Origin: Candidatus Manganitrophaceae bacterium
GTDB lineage: Bacteria > Nitrospirota > Nitrospiria > SBBL01 > Manganitrophaceae
Direction: 5' to 3'
DNA length: 44,777 nt
Assembly (NCBI GenBank): GCA_004297235.1
Contig: SCUR01000242.1
Location: forward strand, 1 to 44,777
Part shown: positions 17,484-27,400 of the stretch, piece after piece
How the letters are laid out: each line of letters starts with the position of its first letter
Numbering within the stretch: position 1 is the first letter of the stretch
Notes under the pieces: model-generated
Told to the model about the DNA's origin: nothing
The model's input: the letters and a program-made list of their open reading frames with translations, nothing else
Database searches by the model: none
Made by a program: the position numbers and the translations under genes

Positions 17484-18274
17484 TACTTTAAATCAACGAC
17501 CGTCACTTCCGCCTGGTCCGTTCCGGGATGGCCGCCGAACATCAGCTTGGAGGGATGCCCCTCGACCTTGATGTAGTACGAATCGTTCGGACCGATTTTG
17601 TTCTGCACCGACCAGGCGGTGAAGGCGCTCCCGCCGACTTCGGCCTGGATCCCTTGAGTCGCATACTCCAGTACACTCCGTTCGGGGAGTTGTCCCTTCG
17701 GCCCGACCAGATGATGGGAGATTTTTCCCTCGTCGCTCACGCCGAACATCGCCCCCTGCCACTCCCCCTCGATCGGACCGACCTCGAACCACTGGCCGAT
17801 GTAGGGATGCCCGGTCGCGCTGAGCCTGAAATCGGGCGCGGGACCGTCGGTCCGCTTCAGGAAGGCCGCCGCAACTTTGGCCGGCCAGCTCGACTCGGCG
17901 GCCGAAAGGAATCGCACCCCCCGCAGCAGCGTCGGCATCGTCGCGGCATCGGGCGCCGCATCCAGGCTCAGGCAGAGGATCGGGAACCCGCTCCCGCGTC
18001 GGTCCCGCGCCATCGCCGTCACTAACGATAATCCGTAACGATGGCGCGGCGACTTAAAATCATCTCCTCTTCCGGCGATCAGCCAGAGATCGGCCTGCGC
18101 CGGATCCCAAAGCGTGGTGCCGAGATCATACCAGGCCATCCTCTCCAGATCATCGACCCATGCAGAGCCGCCGACTTGCAGCCCGGCCCCGGCGAGGGAT
18201 TTCACCGTCCCTTCCGGCGGGGGCGCGCCCTCTCCCGTCGGCAACCAGGTCACCCATACTTTTTTTCCGGCCAT
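17483..18274 (-). CDS. Uncharacterised T6SS-associated protein between tssE and tssF
   Basis: Start moved from 18313 to ATG 18274 (AAAGGAGC RBS); MAGKKVWVTWLPTGEGAPPPEG... No family recognised. Confidence 0.75.
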   Translation of the reverse strand: MAGKKVWVTWLPTGEGAPPPEGTVKSLAGAGLQVGGSAWVDDLERMAWYDLGTTLWDPAQADLWLIAGRGDDFKSPRHRYGLSLVTAMARDRRGSGFPILCLSLDAAPDAATMPTLLRGVRFLSAAESSWPAKVAAAFLKRTDGPAPDFRLSATGHPYIGQWFEVGPIEGEWQGAMFGVSDEGKISHHLVGPKGQLPERSVLEYATQGIQAEVGGSAFTAWSVQNKIGPNDSYYIKVEGHPSKLMFGGHPGTDQAEVTVVDLK

Positions 18275-18296
18275 CGTTCCTGCTCCTTTAACATTC

Positions 18297-18396
18297 CTCC
18301 CCTTTGCCTGCACCCGGATGGGTGTAAGAGAGGCCAGGCGGGGTAGAAGGTCTTTCTTCCCCCCTCTCCCTTCCTTAACAAAGGGGAGGGGTTTGG
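18297..18396. repeat. Dispersed intergenic repeat, family 2, copy 1
   Basis: Contains tgcacccgg..aggcggggtagaagg..aaaggggaggggttt; reverse complement resembles 30077-30190, including a 15-nt exact match. Confidence 0.75.
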
Positions 18397-18403
18397 AGAA
18401 TTC

Positions 18404-18820
18404 TTATCCTCGGACTTGGATCTGTCCACCCGGCGTCACCGCCGTCTCGAACCAGACGGAGGCCTCATCCCGCTCGGTCACCAGCTCGGCGGTGATCTCA
18501 AACCGCAGGCTCGCCGCGACATCCTGAGACGGGACATAATTCACCGTCACGTTTCGCAGGCGCGGCTCGAACTTCTCGACCGAATTGCGAATCCCCCGCT
18601 GAACCACCTCGACCATTTCCGGAAGGTTCTGGATGAACTCCGTCACATCGGGCATCCCATACTCCGGCTGGATCAAGACATGCCCCTGCCGCGTGTTGAG
18701 CATCTTGCGGAGATGACGCAGGATCGAATCGGCCAGCTCCTGCGTATTCTCCTCGACCGTTAAAGGGCGGTACCCTGTTGGATCGGCAAGCCGCTCCAAC
18801 AGGGACCTCTCTCGCGCCAT
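18404..18820 (-). CDS. tssE: T6SS baseplate protein TssE (gp25-like)
   Basis: SLLERLADP..SILRHLRKMLNTRQGHVLIQPEYGMPDVTEF..IRNSVEKFEPRLRNVTV. Confidence 0.96.
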   Translation of the reverse strand: MARERSLLERLADPTGYRPLTVEENTQELADSILRHLRKMLNTRQGHVLIQPEYGMPDVTEFIQNLPEMVEVVQRGIRNSVEKFEPRLRNVTVNYVPSQDVAASLRFEITAELVTERDEASVWFETAVTPGGQIQVRG

Positions 18821-18835
18821 TGCTTCAAATCCTCA

Positions 18836-19324
18836 CTACTCGATGGGAACCATCCAGTCGTCCTGCGCCTCGGTCTTGTCGATCTCATGCCGCCACGACG
18901 CTTTCCGATAGGTAAAGGCGACCTCTTCCATGTGGCCGAAAGAAGCCGTCGATTTGTCGAGGCAGTTCGGCATCCAGGGTCGGACGGAGACGGCGATGGC
19001 GTCTTCCAACTTGATGGTGAAGTATTGCTCCTCGGCCCCTTTCGCCGACACCCGGTAAAATTTAAGAACAACTTCCTTCAAATGCTCCCCGGTGCAGAGG
19101 GCCTGATAGATCATCGGAGAGGCCTTGTCGAACTCCTTCACGATTTTGAAGGAGCCGTGGACCCGCTTTCCGCTGGATAAACCGGTTTGAATGTCGTGCG
19201 GGATGTGGATCTCATGGTCGAAGGCTTGGACGAGCATCGTCCCTTCCCGGCCCTTCATCGTGCAGTTTCCCTTGATGTCTCCTTGTTTCTCACCTTTCAT
19301 GGTCATGTGTGCTGGCATCGGCAT
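18836..19324 (-). CDS. tssD: T6SS tube protein Hcp
   Basis: Hcp-type FDHEIHIPHDIQTGLSSGKRVHGSFKIVKEFDKASPMIYQALCTGE; strong AAGGAGG RBS. Confidence 0.95.
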   Translation of the reverse strand: MPMPAHMTMKGEKQGDIKGNCTMKGREGTMLVQAFDHEIHIPHDIQTGLSSGKRVHGSFKIVKEFDKASPMIYQALCTGEHLKEVVLKFYRVSAKGAEEQYFTIKLEDAIAVSVRPWMPNCLDKSTASFGHMEEVAFTYRKASWRHEIDKTEAQDDWMVPIE

Positions 19325-19398
19325 GGTCCGTTCCTCCTTGTTTTAGTTTGAGTGATCTTTTTTCCGAGCAATGTTCTCGCAACCCGATTGGTTCTTAT

Positions 19399-19414
19399 TG
19401 CAAAGGGGATACCA
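19399..19414 (-). promoter_or_regulatory. Sigma-54-type promoter upstream of hcp
   Basis: Minus strand TGGTATCCCCTTTGCA fits TGGCACG-N4-TTGCW: invariant GG and GC present at the required spacing; 75 nt upstream of the hcp start. Confidence 0.6.
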
Positions 19415-19569
19415 TTCCGGTTCATCCATCGGATCATGACCGGTGCGGCTCACACCGCCGTTTCCTCCACCCTAGAGGTCCTTTTCTTTTTTAGGATCTC
19501 CGGTTGAAGTTCCGCGTCGGCTCCCCTTTTCTAGATTTCAGAACGGGATTCCGGTTTCTGGAATCCCCC

Positions 19570-21054
19570 TTACTTCTTATCGAGCTTCCCGACCAGCGAG
19601 AGGGTGAAGAAGGAGCCCATGTACTTGAAGTGCGGGCGGACCTTCATATCGACCCGATACCAACCCGGATCTCCCTCCACGTCGCTGACGGTAATTTCGG
19701 CCTGGCGCAACGGCCGTCGTCCCCGGACCGCGGGATCGACGACATCCTGATCGGAGACATACTGCCCGATCCACTTGTTCAGCTCCTTCTCCAGGTCGAC
19801 CCGCTCTTTCCAGCTTCCGATCTGCTCGCGCTGAAGGACCTTGAGGTAGTGGGCCATCCGGTTCATGATGAACATATAGGGAAGCTGCGTGCCGAGCTTG
19901 TAATTCGTCTCGGCCTCTTTTCCCTCTTTGCTCTGGCCGTAGAATTTCGGCTTCTGGCAGGAGTTGGCGGAGAAGAAGCAGGCGTTGTCGCTCCCTTTCC
20001 GCATCGCCAATCCGATGAAACCCTCTTCCGCCAGCTCGAACTCGCGCCGCTCGGAGATGAGGACTTCGGTCGGGATCTTCGTCTCGATCGCCCCCATCGA
20101 TTCGAACGTATGCACCGGGAGATCTTCGACCGCGCCGCCGCTGGTCGGCCCGATGACGTTCGGACACCACCGGTACTTGGCAAAGCTGTCGGTGATCCGG
20201 GTGGCGAAGGCGAAAGCGGTATTTCCCCAGAGGTAGTTCTCGTGACTCTTGCTGACATCTTCGGAATAGCTGAACGCCTTGACCGGATTGTTCTCCGGAT
20301 GATACGGCAGCCGGAGCAGGAAGCGGGGGAGGGTCAGGCCGACGTAGCGGGCATCCTCCGACTCGCGGAAGGAGTTCCACTTGATATACTGCGGCCCCTC
20401 GAAGATCGACTTGAGGTCTTTCAGGTTGGGGAGACCGAGGAAGCTCTCCTGCCCGAAGAATTGGGGCCCCGCCGCCGCGATGAACGGCGCATGGGCCATC
20501 GCTCCGACGCTCGCCGCGTACTGAAGCAGCTTCACGTCTTGCGGTCCCGGACCGAAGTCGTAGTTGGCGATCATCGCCCCGACCGGGTTGCCGCCGAAGG
20601 TGCCGTACTCGGCGGTGTAGACCAGTTTGTAGAGGCCCGACTTGGTGATCTCCGGCGCATCTTCAAAGTCGCTGAGGAGATCTTCCTTGGAGACGTTCAA
20701 CAGCTCGAACTTGACGTTCTCCCGGAAGTTGGTCCGGTCGACCGCAAATTTGAGCCCCCGCCACGCCGATTCGATTTTCTGAAAGGTCGGGTGGTGCATG
20801 ATGGCGTCGACCTGGGCCGACAGCTTTCGGTCGATCTCGGAAATCATGTCATTGATGACCGTCTGATGGACCTTCGCCCCCTTCCGGTCCGGGGTCAACA
20901 GCTCGGCGATAAACGCCTCCACGCCGCGCTTCGCAATCGCATATCCCTCTTCGGAAGGCTTTAATTTCGTTTCGTGCAGGATCGTGTCGAGAAGAGAGGA
21001 CTCTCCCTCGGCTGTCTCGACCGAGCCCGCCTGTTTCTCCGTTTGTTCCGCCAT
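19570..21054 (-). CDS. tssC: T6SS sheath large subunit TssC (canonical)
   Basis: VDAIMHHPTFQKIESAWRGLKFAVDRTNFRENVKFELLNVSKEDLLSDFEDAPEI..GAMIANYDFG..FRPH-type C-terminus. Confidence 0.98.
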   Translation of the reverse strand: MAEQTEKQAGSVETAEGESSLLDTILHETKLKPSEEGYAIAKRGVEAFIAELLTPDRKGAKVHQTVINDMISEIDRKLSAQVDAIMHHPTFQKIESAWRGLKFAVDRTNFRENVKFELLNVSKEDLLSDFEDAPEITKSGLYKLVYTAEYGTFGGNPVGAMIANYDFGPGPQDVKLLQYAASVGAMAHAPFIAAAGPQFFGQESFLGLPNLKDLKSIFEGPQYIKWNSFRESEDARYVGLTLPRFLLRLPYHPENNPVKAFSYSEDVSKSHENYLWGNTAFAFATRITDSFAKYRWCPNVIGPTSGGAVEDLPVHTFESMGAIETKIPTEVLISERREFELAEEGFIGLAMRKGSDNACFFSANSCQKPKFYGQSKEGKEAETNYKLGTQLPYMFIMNRMAHYLKVLQREQIGSWKERVDLEKELNKWIGQYVSDQDVVDPAVRGRRPLRQAEITVSDVEGDPGWYRVDMKVRPHFKYMGSFFTLSLVGKLDKK

Positions 21055-21081
21055 ATTCCATTCTCCTTATTTGATATAAAG

Positions 21082-21149
21082 AAAGCGATCAGCCATCAGC
21101 GGTCAGCCAAGCCTTAAACTGGTTGCTGAAAGCGGAGCGCAAACCGCTT
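21082..21149. repeat. Palindromic intergenic element, family 1, copy D (right arm degraded)
   Basis: aaagcgatcagccatcagcggtcagcc ... gctgaaagcggagcgcaaaccgctt between tssC and tssB. Confidence 0.65.
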
Positions 21150-21636
21150 ATTTATTCTCTCCGCCCAATTCTTTGAGCAATTTCTCGCGAGCCGCCACAT
21201 CGGAGATGAGGCCTTCGATCTTCTTCCGAAAGGCCGGGATGTTCCCCAACGGACCTTTGAGCGCCTGGAGCGCGGTTCGGAGCTGGAGGAGTTTGTTGAG
21301 CTCGGGGACCTGCTCCACCACTGATTCCGGACCGAAGTCTTTCATCTTCTCGAACTTCAGCTTCACCGCAATCTGCTCCCCTTCCTTCCCGGAAAGTTTG
21401 TTGTCGACATTCAAGGCGACATCGAGCTTCTGGTTTCGCATCACCTCTTCGAAGTTGTCCTTGTCGATATTGATCGGCTTCCGATCTTCCAGCGGGGTAT
21501 CGTCGGACCGAAGGGTATAATCCCCCATCATCAACATTTTCAGAGGCAGCTCGACTTCCGCCTGCGCCCCGCCGGTGGCCGGCTTGTAAACGATATTGAC
21601 CCGTTCCTTCGGTGCAACGGATGATTCTTTTGCCAT
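21148..21636 (-). CDS. tssB: T6SS sheath small subunit TssB (canonical)
   Basis: RVNIVYKPATGGAQAEVELPLKMLMMGDYTLRSDDTPLEDRKPINIDKDNFEEVM. Confidence 0.97.
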   Translation of the reverse strand: MAKESSVAPKERVNIVYKPATGGAQAEVELPLKMLMMGDYTLRSDDTPLEDRKPINIDKDNFEEVMRNQKLDVALNVDNKLSGKEGEQIAVKLKFEKMKDFGPESVVEQVPELNKLLQLRTALQALKGPLGNIPAFRKKIEGLISDVAAREKLLKELGGENK

Positions 21637-21661
21637 TGTTTTCTCCTTTTTGAATTAAGCC

Positions 21662-21736
21662 TTCAGCGATCCGCTGTCAGCCGTCAGCTTAAAAATTTTT
21701 AAGGCTTCGGCTGAATGCGGAGAGCGGATCGCTGAA
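21662..21736. repeat. Palindromic intergenic element, family 1, copy E
   Basis: TTCAGCGATCCGCT (21662-21675) / AGCGGATCGCTGAA (21723-21736), perfect 14-bp outer arms. Confidence 0.85.
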
Positions 21737-21746
21737 AGCTTCCCTT

Positions 21747-23336
21747 TTATTTTCTATCCAGTTCCATCCCCGCGACCGGATCGAGACGACAGATGCGGCC
21801 GTAAATCGCCTCCGCCCGGCCGGCCCAATCGGACGATCCCGGCTCGGAATCTCGCGACAGCTGATTCAACAGACGCCAGGAGGTCCGGAGCACCTCCAGG
21901 CTCAGCGCCGGCTCCCATGCTTCTAAGGAGAATCGATCGATTTCCGCTTGGAGCGCGTCGAGCTGGGAGAGCGCCACCTTCGGATAGCCCGCGTCGAGGC
22001 AGAGCCGAGCCGATTCGAGCTGCAGGAGGAAGCGCTCGCGCCGCGACGCCGCTCCGGAAATCCGCTCCTGAAAAAGGGCGATCGCCCCCTTCGCCTCTCC
22101 CTGTCCGAGCAGTTGACGGGCCTGCGCCCGCGCCTCCGCGACCTTCCCGTCTCCCGCGCCGCTTCCCGCGGCAGAACCGGCCGAGCCGTTTTCCCCGCCG
22201 GCCGGGAGGAGGTCCGTTTCGATCCACCGCTGCGTCTCATCGTCGGCGAACGGGGTCCCGTCCGCGAAACGGCACCGGGGCAAATCGGGAAGCCGCTGCA
22301 GTAGAATCCGAAGCTCGCCGAGCACCGCCTGCCGGGCCCCCGCGTAAGTCGATCCGAGATGGGACAGGGCCGTCGCGCTCCGGCGTTGGAGATCGAGCCA
22401 GAACGGATATTCCGGAAGCTGCGCTTCGGCCTGATCGAGCAGCTCCTTCCATCCCTGCTGCTCCGTCAAAAGCCGCCCGCTGTCGAGCAGATGCGCCGGC
22501 GGGGCCGGAACACGGGTCTCCCAATCGGTATGGACCGGAAGCGCGTCGAGGCGCGACCAGGTGAGCGCGCGCGCGATCTGATAAGGCCATGGGTTCGCCG
22601 GCTCCCGGCCGCGGACCAGATCGGCGCTCCGGCGGATCAGATCGCCCGCTTCGCCGAAAACCCGCTCGGCCTCTTCGAGCGACTCGATCGTGCCGGCGAC
22701 GATCGCCGGGCCGGCCGACTCCGCCGGCGCGGACACACTTTGGATCGAAGGCTCCGGCGGCTTCGACGCCGCCTCGGCGCGCTCGGCCTCTCTCGCCCAC
22801 TCCCCCACGGCGCGGCGCAGATCGCCGAGGCCCGGGGAGTCGTTGGCCAACCGCTCGCTGAAATATTTCTCCAAAAGATCGATCTTCTCGCTGCAGGCGA
22901 GGACCTCTTTTCCCTCGCCGGGGAGCGGCTTTTTGCGCCCGACCGCAATCCCTCCCTTTTCGGAAAGCCAAACCAGCGCGTTGATCCGCGCCCGCATCCG
23001 CTTGGTCTCCGGATAGAGGCTCTCCCAGAACGATTCGGCCATCTCCTCGATGCAAGAGAGCCCCGCGAGAAGTCCGGCGTAGCCCCGCTGCTCCAGCAAT
23101 CCGACCGAAACATAACCGGCCGCGAGGAGGTCTTTCGATTTCTTCTGCAGGAGCTCCCGGCCGAGATCGATCACCTCTTTCCACTGAACCGGGCCGCCGG
23201 AGAGCGATTCGAGCTTGCCGATCTCCGCCTGAATCCGCTCGAAGAGCGGATCATACCGGGCCGAATCCCCCGAAGGAGCATCGGGCCGGATCGGCGTCGA
23301 TCCGATCTCGCGCCACTCTGCGATTTCATCACTCAT
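21747..23336 (-). CDS. tssA: T6SS protein TssA (ImpA N-terminal domain)
   Basis: LLAGLSCIEEMAESFWESLYPETKRMRARINALVWL. Start moved to ATG 23336 (GGAG RBS) from the upstream TTG at 23354. Confidence 0.92.
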   Translation of the reverse strand: MSDEIAEWREIGSTPIRPDAPSGDSARYDPLFERIQAEIGKLESLSGGPVQWKEVIDLGRELLQKKSKDLLAAGYVSVGLLEQRGYAGLLAGLSCIEEMAESFWESLYPETKRMRARINALVWLSEKGGIAVGRKKPLPGEGKEVLACSEKIDLLEKYFSERLANDSPGLGDLRRAVGEWAREAERAEAASKPPEPSIQSVSAPAESAGPAIVAGTIESLEEAERVFGEAGDLIRRSADLVRGREPANPWPYQIARALTWSRLDALPVHTDWETRVPAPPAHLLDSGRLLTEQQGWKELLDQAEAQLPEYPFWLDLQRRSATALSHLGSTYAGARQAVLGELRILLQRLPDLPRCRFADGTPFADDETQRWIETDLLPAGGENGSAGSAAGSGAGDGKVAEARAQARQLLGQGEAKGAIALFQERISGAASRRERFLLQLESARLCLDAGYPKVALSQLDALQAEIDRFSLEAWEPALSLEVLRTSWRLLNQLSRDSEPGSSDWAGRAEAIYGRICRLDPVAGMELDRK

Positions 23337-23352
23337 TGAAAACTCCGAATAC

Positions 23353-23428
23353 AAGCGGTCCGCCGTCCGCTTTCAGGCGTCCGCTTATTTCTATCATTCT
23401 TTCGCCGACCGCGGACGGCGGATCGCTT
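23353..23428. repeat. Palindromic intergenic element, family 1, copy F
   Basis: AAGCGGTCCGCCGTCCGC (23353-23370) / GCGGACGGCGGATCGCTT (23411-23428), one mismatch. Confidence 0.9.
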
Positions 23429-23436
23429 TCTCTCCT

Positions 23437-24420
23437 TCATTCAATCCGCCCCATCGCTTCCAAGAAAGCCGCCAGCGGCATTTCTCCGTTTTCTAAAATC
23501 GTCCGCCGGCCGGCGTCGCTCTTTCCCTTCACCGCAGACAGATCGACCGCCGTCTCCGGCGCCAAATCATAGGCGGTCCCGCCGTCGAGCTCCGGTTGAA
23601 TCAGCGAGAGAAAGCTCTTGGCCGAGGGAGGCCCGAGGAAGAGCATCATCCAGGGGGCGCCCTTGGCCGGCGCCCGATTCCAGAAAAAGTTCACCGCGGC
23701 GGGGGGCCGTTTCAACATCCGGCCGACCAGATCGACCCAAAGAGAAAGATCCTCGTTATATTTTTTCTCCGACGGAAGAAGGGGAAACCGCAAACCGAAA
23801 CCGAGCCGGTTCGAAGCGGTCCGGCGCATCGGTCCTAAAATCGCCGCCAGGTTCTGATCGGTCAGATATTTTCTCGGATGCTCGAACGCGCCGAAGAGGG
23901 CGCTCCAGAACGACTCCGCTTTTTCTCCCGCCAAGAAACGTTGATACGCTTCTTGGTCGACCGCGGACGCACGGTCGTCCGGGATCGGAAGCGCCAGCCG
24001 CTCGAGATGATCGAGAAATTCCTTCAACCGCAGGCCGGCGCCGCCGGACCGCGCCAAGTTGCCCGCCTGCTCCAGAAAAGGGGCATAGGTCATCGGGGCA
24101 AACTGAATCGGCGCGGCGAACCGTTTCCGGTCGACCCGGAGAAAAAAGAAAAACGGATAGGAGCGGCCCGCTTGATCGCGGCTCGGCGTCAGGGTTCCGA
24201 TCAAGAAGGCGTCGGTCCCCTCCACCTGAAAAACGAAGTTCCACGGATCGGCCTGGAGATAGTCGGCCTCCCATTTTTTCCCCCACCGGGACTGCGCGGC
24301 GAGGATCCCCTCCTGCAGCCACTGATCGAGGGCGCGGACCTCTTCGCCGGTCGCGCGGAAGCGGATGAAATCGGAATGGATCGGGAGTTTTCCGAAGCAG
24401 CCGAAGGTTCCATTGCCCAT
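23437..24420 (-). CDS. tagF: T6SS-associated protein TagF
   Basis: FGCFGKLPIHSDFIRFRATGEEVRALDQWLQEGI signature. Confidence 0.95.
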   Translation of the reverse strand: MGNGTFGCFGKLPIHSDFIRFRATGEEVRALDQWLQEGILAAQSRWGKKWEADYLQADPWNFVFQVEGTDAFLIGTLTPSRDQAGRSYPFFFFLRVDRKRFAAPIQFAPMTYAPFLEQAGNLARSGGAGLRLKEFLDHLERLALPIPDDRASAVDQEAYQRFLAGEKAESFWSALFGAFEHPRKYLTDQNLAAILGPMRRTASNRLGFGLRFPLLPSEKKYNEDLSLWVDLVGRMLKRPPAAVNFFWNRAPAKGAPWMMLFLGPPSAKSFLSLIQPELDGGTAYDLAPETAVDLSAVKGKSDAGRRTILENGEMPLAAFLEAMGRIE

Positions 24421-24429
24421 GTATGACTC

Positions 24430-27400
24430 CTACCCAATCCGGCCGGGACAAAGGGACTCTGAGAAAAATCCCGGTTTAAACGGATTCTTATAGCTCTGCG
24501 CCCTCAGGTCGTAGCGAACTTTGATCACCTTGCCGTCGCCCCCCTTGAGCTCCCATTCGATCTTGTAGATCGTGCTGCTGACCGGCGTGATCCGGGCGGC
24601 ATCCAGGAGCTTGAAGAACCCCCAGCGGCCGCCATACTGCTGCACCTGTCGAGAGCCGCCGCTCTGGACCTGAAGGACGGCTCCCGGCGTGCCGGACGGT
24701 CCGGGCCAGGAGAACTCGTGCCATTCCTGCGGCTCGTTTCGATACCGGAGATCCTTCCCGTCGGCGGAGATCAAGATCTCGCTCACCCCGGAGCTCGGAT
24801 AGGGATAGAGATCGAACGTCAGCTTCAGATCGGGGTTGCCCCGGGGGAAGAGCCCCTCCGAGAGCATCCGCGCCCGGCGGAGCGATTCGAGAAAGTCGGG
24901 CGACATCGCCGGGGCGGCCGACGTCCGCTTGACCTCCCATCGCTGGGCCCCTTCGTCGACAAAGGACTTGAGCTCTTTATCGTAAAACTTCCACAGGGTC
25001 CCGTTCTGGGGATGGAAGAACTCGGCGACGTCGGTGAGGGTCGCATCCTCCCCGTCTTTCTTGAAAGGGTAGCGTCCGGCGATGCTCTGCTGGCACGGCT
25101 CGTAAACTTCCCCGCGCCACCGGCGGTTGAGGTCGGCCATCGCCCCGCTCACCAATCCGGAGGAGGCCATGCGAAACGGCTGCAGGAAGATCGGCGCGAC
25201 CACCCGGCGGATCTCCGGGTCGGCCGATTGCAGAAGACGCTCCGCGTTCTTCTGCGCCACAAAGAGGTCGTTCGATTGGCCGCTCGCCATGCCTTGAACC
25301 AACGCCTTGGCCGCTTTCGGATCGCCCCCCGACTCCGCCAGCGGCCGGAGCGCTTCATGCGCTCTGCGCAGCTCGGCGACGAGCCGCGCGACCGGCGCCT
25401 CTTTCTGCGGGTCGGCCGGCGCGACAAACTCATGAAAGGGCTGAAACCGGTTCGAGACCGGCGTCGGTTGAGCGGTGGAAGCGGAGGCGGCGTCCGACGC
25501 GGAGCGCTCCATCCCGAGCTTCTCCTTGACCCGGTCGACCATCCCCTTGGCCATCCCCCCGATCGGCTGCGGGGCGGCCCTTCGGAGGTTCGTGTTCCGA
25601 TCGATCTCCGTGAAGAGAACCACCAGCGGCGAATTTTCTTGGGAGAGGGCCGCGAAGAGTTTTTCCGTCTCAGCCAAGCCGTCGGCCGGCTTCAATCGGA
25701 TCGATTCGAGGAAGCCGTTCCACTGGCGTTGATACTCCTCGAAATATAGTTTCTCGATCCCCGCTTCGACGGCGGTCGGCTCCGGCTCCGGCTGGCCCAG
25801 AACCCACGCTTCCCCGCCGACCCCTTTTTCCTGAAGGATCCGGTCGAGCGATTCTTTGAACGGGCCCTTCCATCCCCCCTCCGTGAAGAGGGCAGGTATC
25901 TTGTAATCGCTGAGAAGCGCCCCTTCCCCGCCCCCCTTCAATGCGGTCTGGAGGGTGTACGGCTCCGATTTTCCGGTCGCCTCGCGGCGGACGCGGCTGT
26001 AAAGGCGCTCCTCCAGCGGGATCGCCCGGAGTCCTTGCCGAACCTGTTGGACCAGCTTTTCGTTCAAGGTCAGGCGGGGAACGCTCGACTGATTCGCGAC
26101 GCGGCTATAAAACGCGACCTGTTGGATGATTCCCTCTTGAAGGCCCTTGGGAACCTGATTCGCGTAGAGGGCCGGGAGCATCTCCCGCCAGATCTGCTGC
26201 AGCTGCTGGTCGAGGAAGGCCGGGTCGAGATGGGCCGGATCGGCCATCATCAGGTAGATCTTCAAGAGAAGATAGTAGTGATCGAAGTCGCGCCCTTCCG
26301 GAAGATGGCGGGGATTCGAGGCGAACCGCTCCAGCTCCGCCTCGATCGCCCCCTGGGTCGGACCGAGAACAAGCTGATTGAGCCGTTGAAAATAGAGATC
26401 CCGCATCGGCGGATAGAGCGTCCCCCCCCGGTACAAGCCGCCGCGCATTCGGAAGGGAATCCCCTTCTCCGCGTCGGTCTGAAGCCGATCGAGCCCTTCC
26501 CGGAGCTGATCGAGCTGCTCGATATTTTTCGGGAACTGCCGCTCATCCTTCAGCTCCATCTTGGCCGCCTTCGACGCGCTCGAACGGATGGAGCCGAGAT
26601 AGACCCGGTTCCCCACAAACGAGAAGGAGAGGCCGACGACGGAGAGGGTGGTGATCAGGACCGCGCCGACGAAGATCGCCACCCGAAGCGCGCCCCGCTG
26701 CCGGCTCATGGCGTTCGACGGCCCCGCCAGGATCTGATCTTGGAAGATCACGTCGGTGAAAAGATTCTTGATGAAGTAGCTCTTCGCCTCGACCTCCGCG
26801 CCGAACGAATCGCTGACCGCTTCGGAAAGGCCGGAGGCGCGGCTGACCGCGGTGAGAATCCGGTCGATCGGTCTCCCCTCCTGGGTGCCGCTGGTGAAAT
26901 AAAATCCGCGGAAGATCGGATTCTCCTGATACGGATTATGCGCGAAGAGCAGCTCCACGAACCGGGCAAGCTTCTCCTCTCCCGACAAAAGCTGCAGCGG
27001 AAAGCTGTAGACGTCCCGGACCTTTTGGGCGCCCCGCGCGGAGGCGAGCCGCGCCACACGCCGGGCGTCGAGCGCTTTGAAGAGCTGGCCGAATTCGGTC
27101 TCGAACAGCTGCTGCGGCGAGGAGCCGGCGGGAGGGTTCTTCGGCAGGGTCGCCCCCCACATCTGCTCCCGCTCCGTCTTGCTGAAATCTTCATAGAACT
27201 CGACGAAGCCGCGGATCAGGTCGCACTTGGTGAAGACGAGATAGACCGGAAAGACGATCCCGAGCCGCTGGATCAGCTCGTCGATGCGGGCCCGCATGTT
27301 CTTGGCGTGATACTCCAGATCCTCGTCGCTCGCCTGAAGCAGCTCGGCGATGCTCATCGCGGCGAGGACCCCGTTGATCGGCTTCCCCTTTCGATGGTTT

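Noticed and set aside
9083-23428. Repeated palindromes as a possible CRISPR array
   Set aside because: Copies are kilobases apart, individually palindromic, differ in sequence and lie in separate intergenic gaps; no regularly spaced direct repeats and no cas genes.
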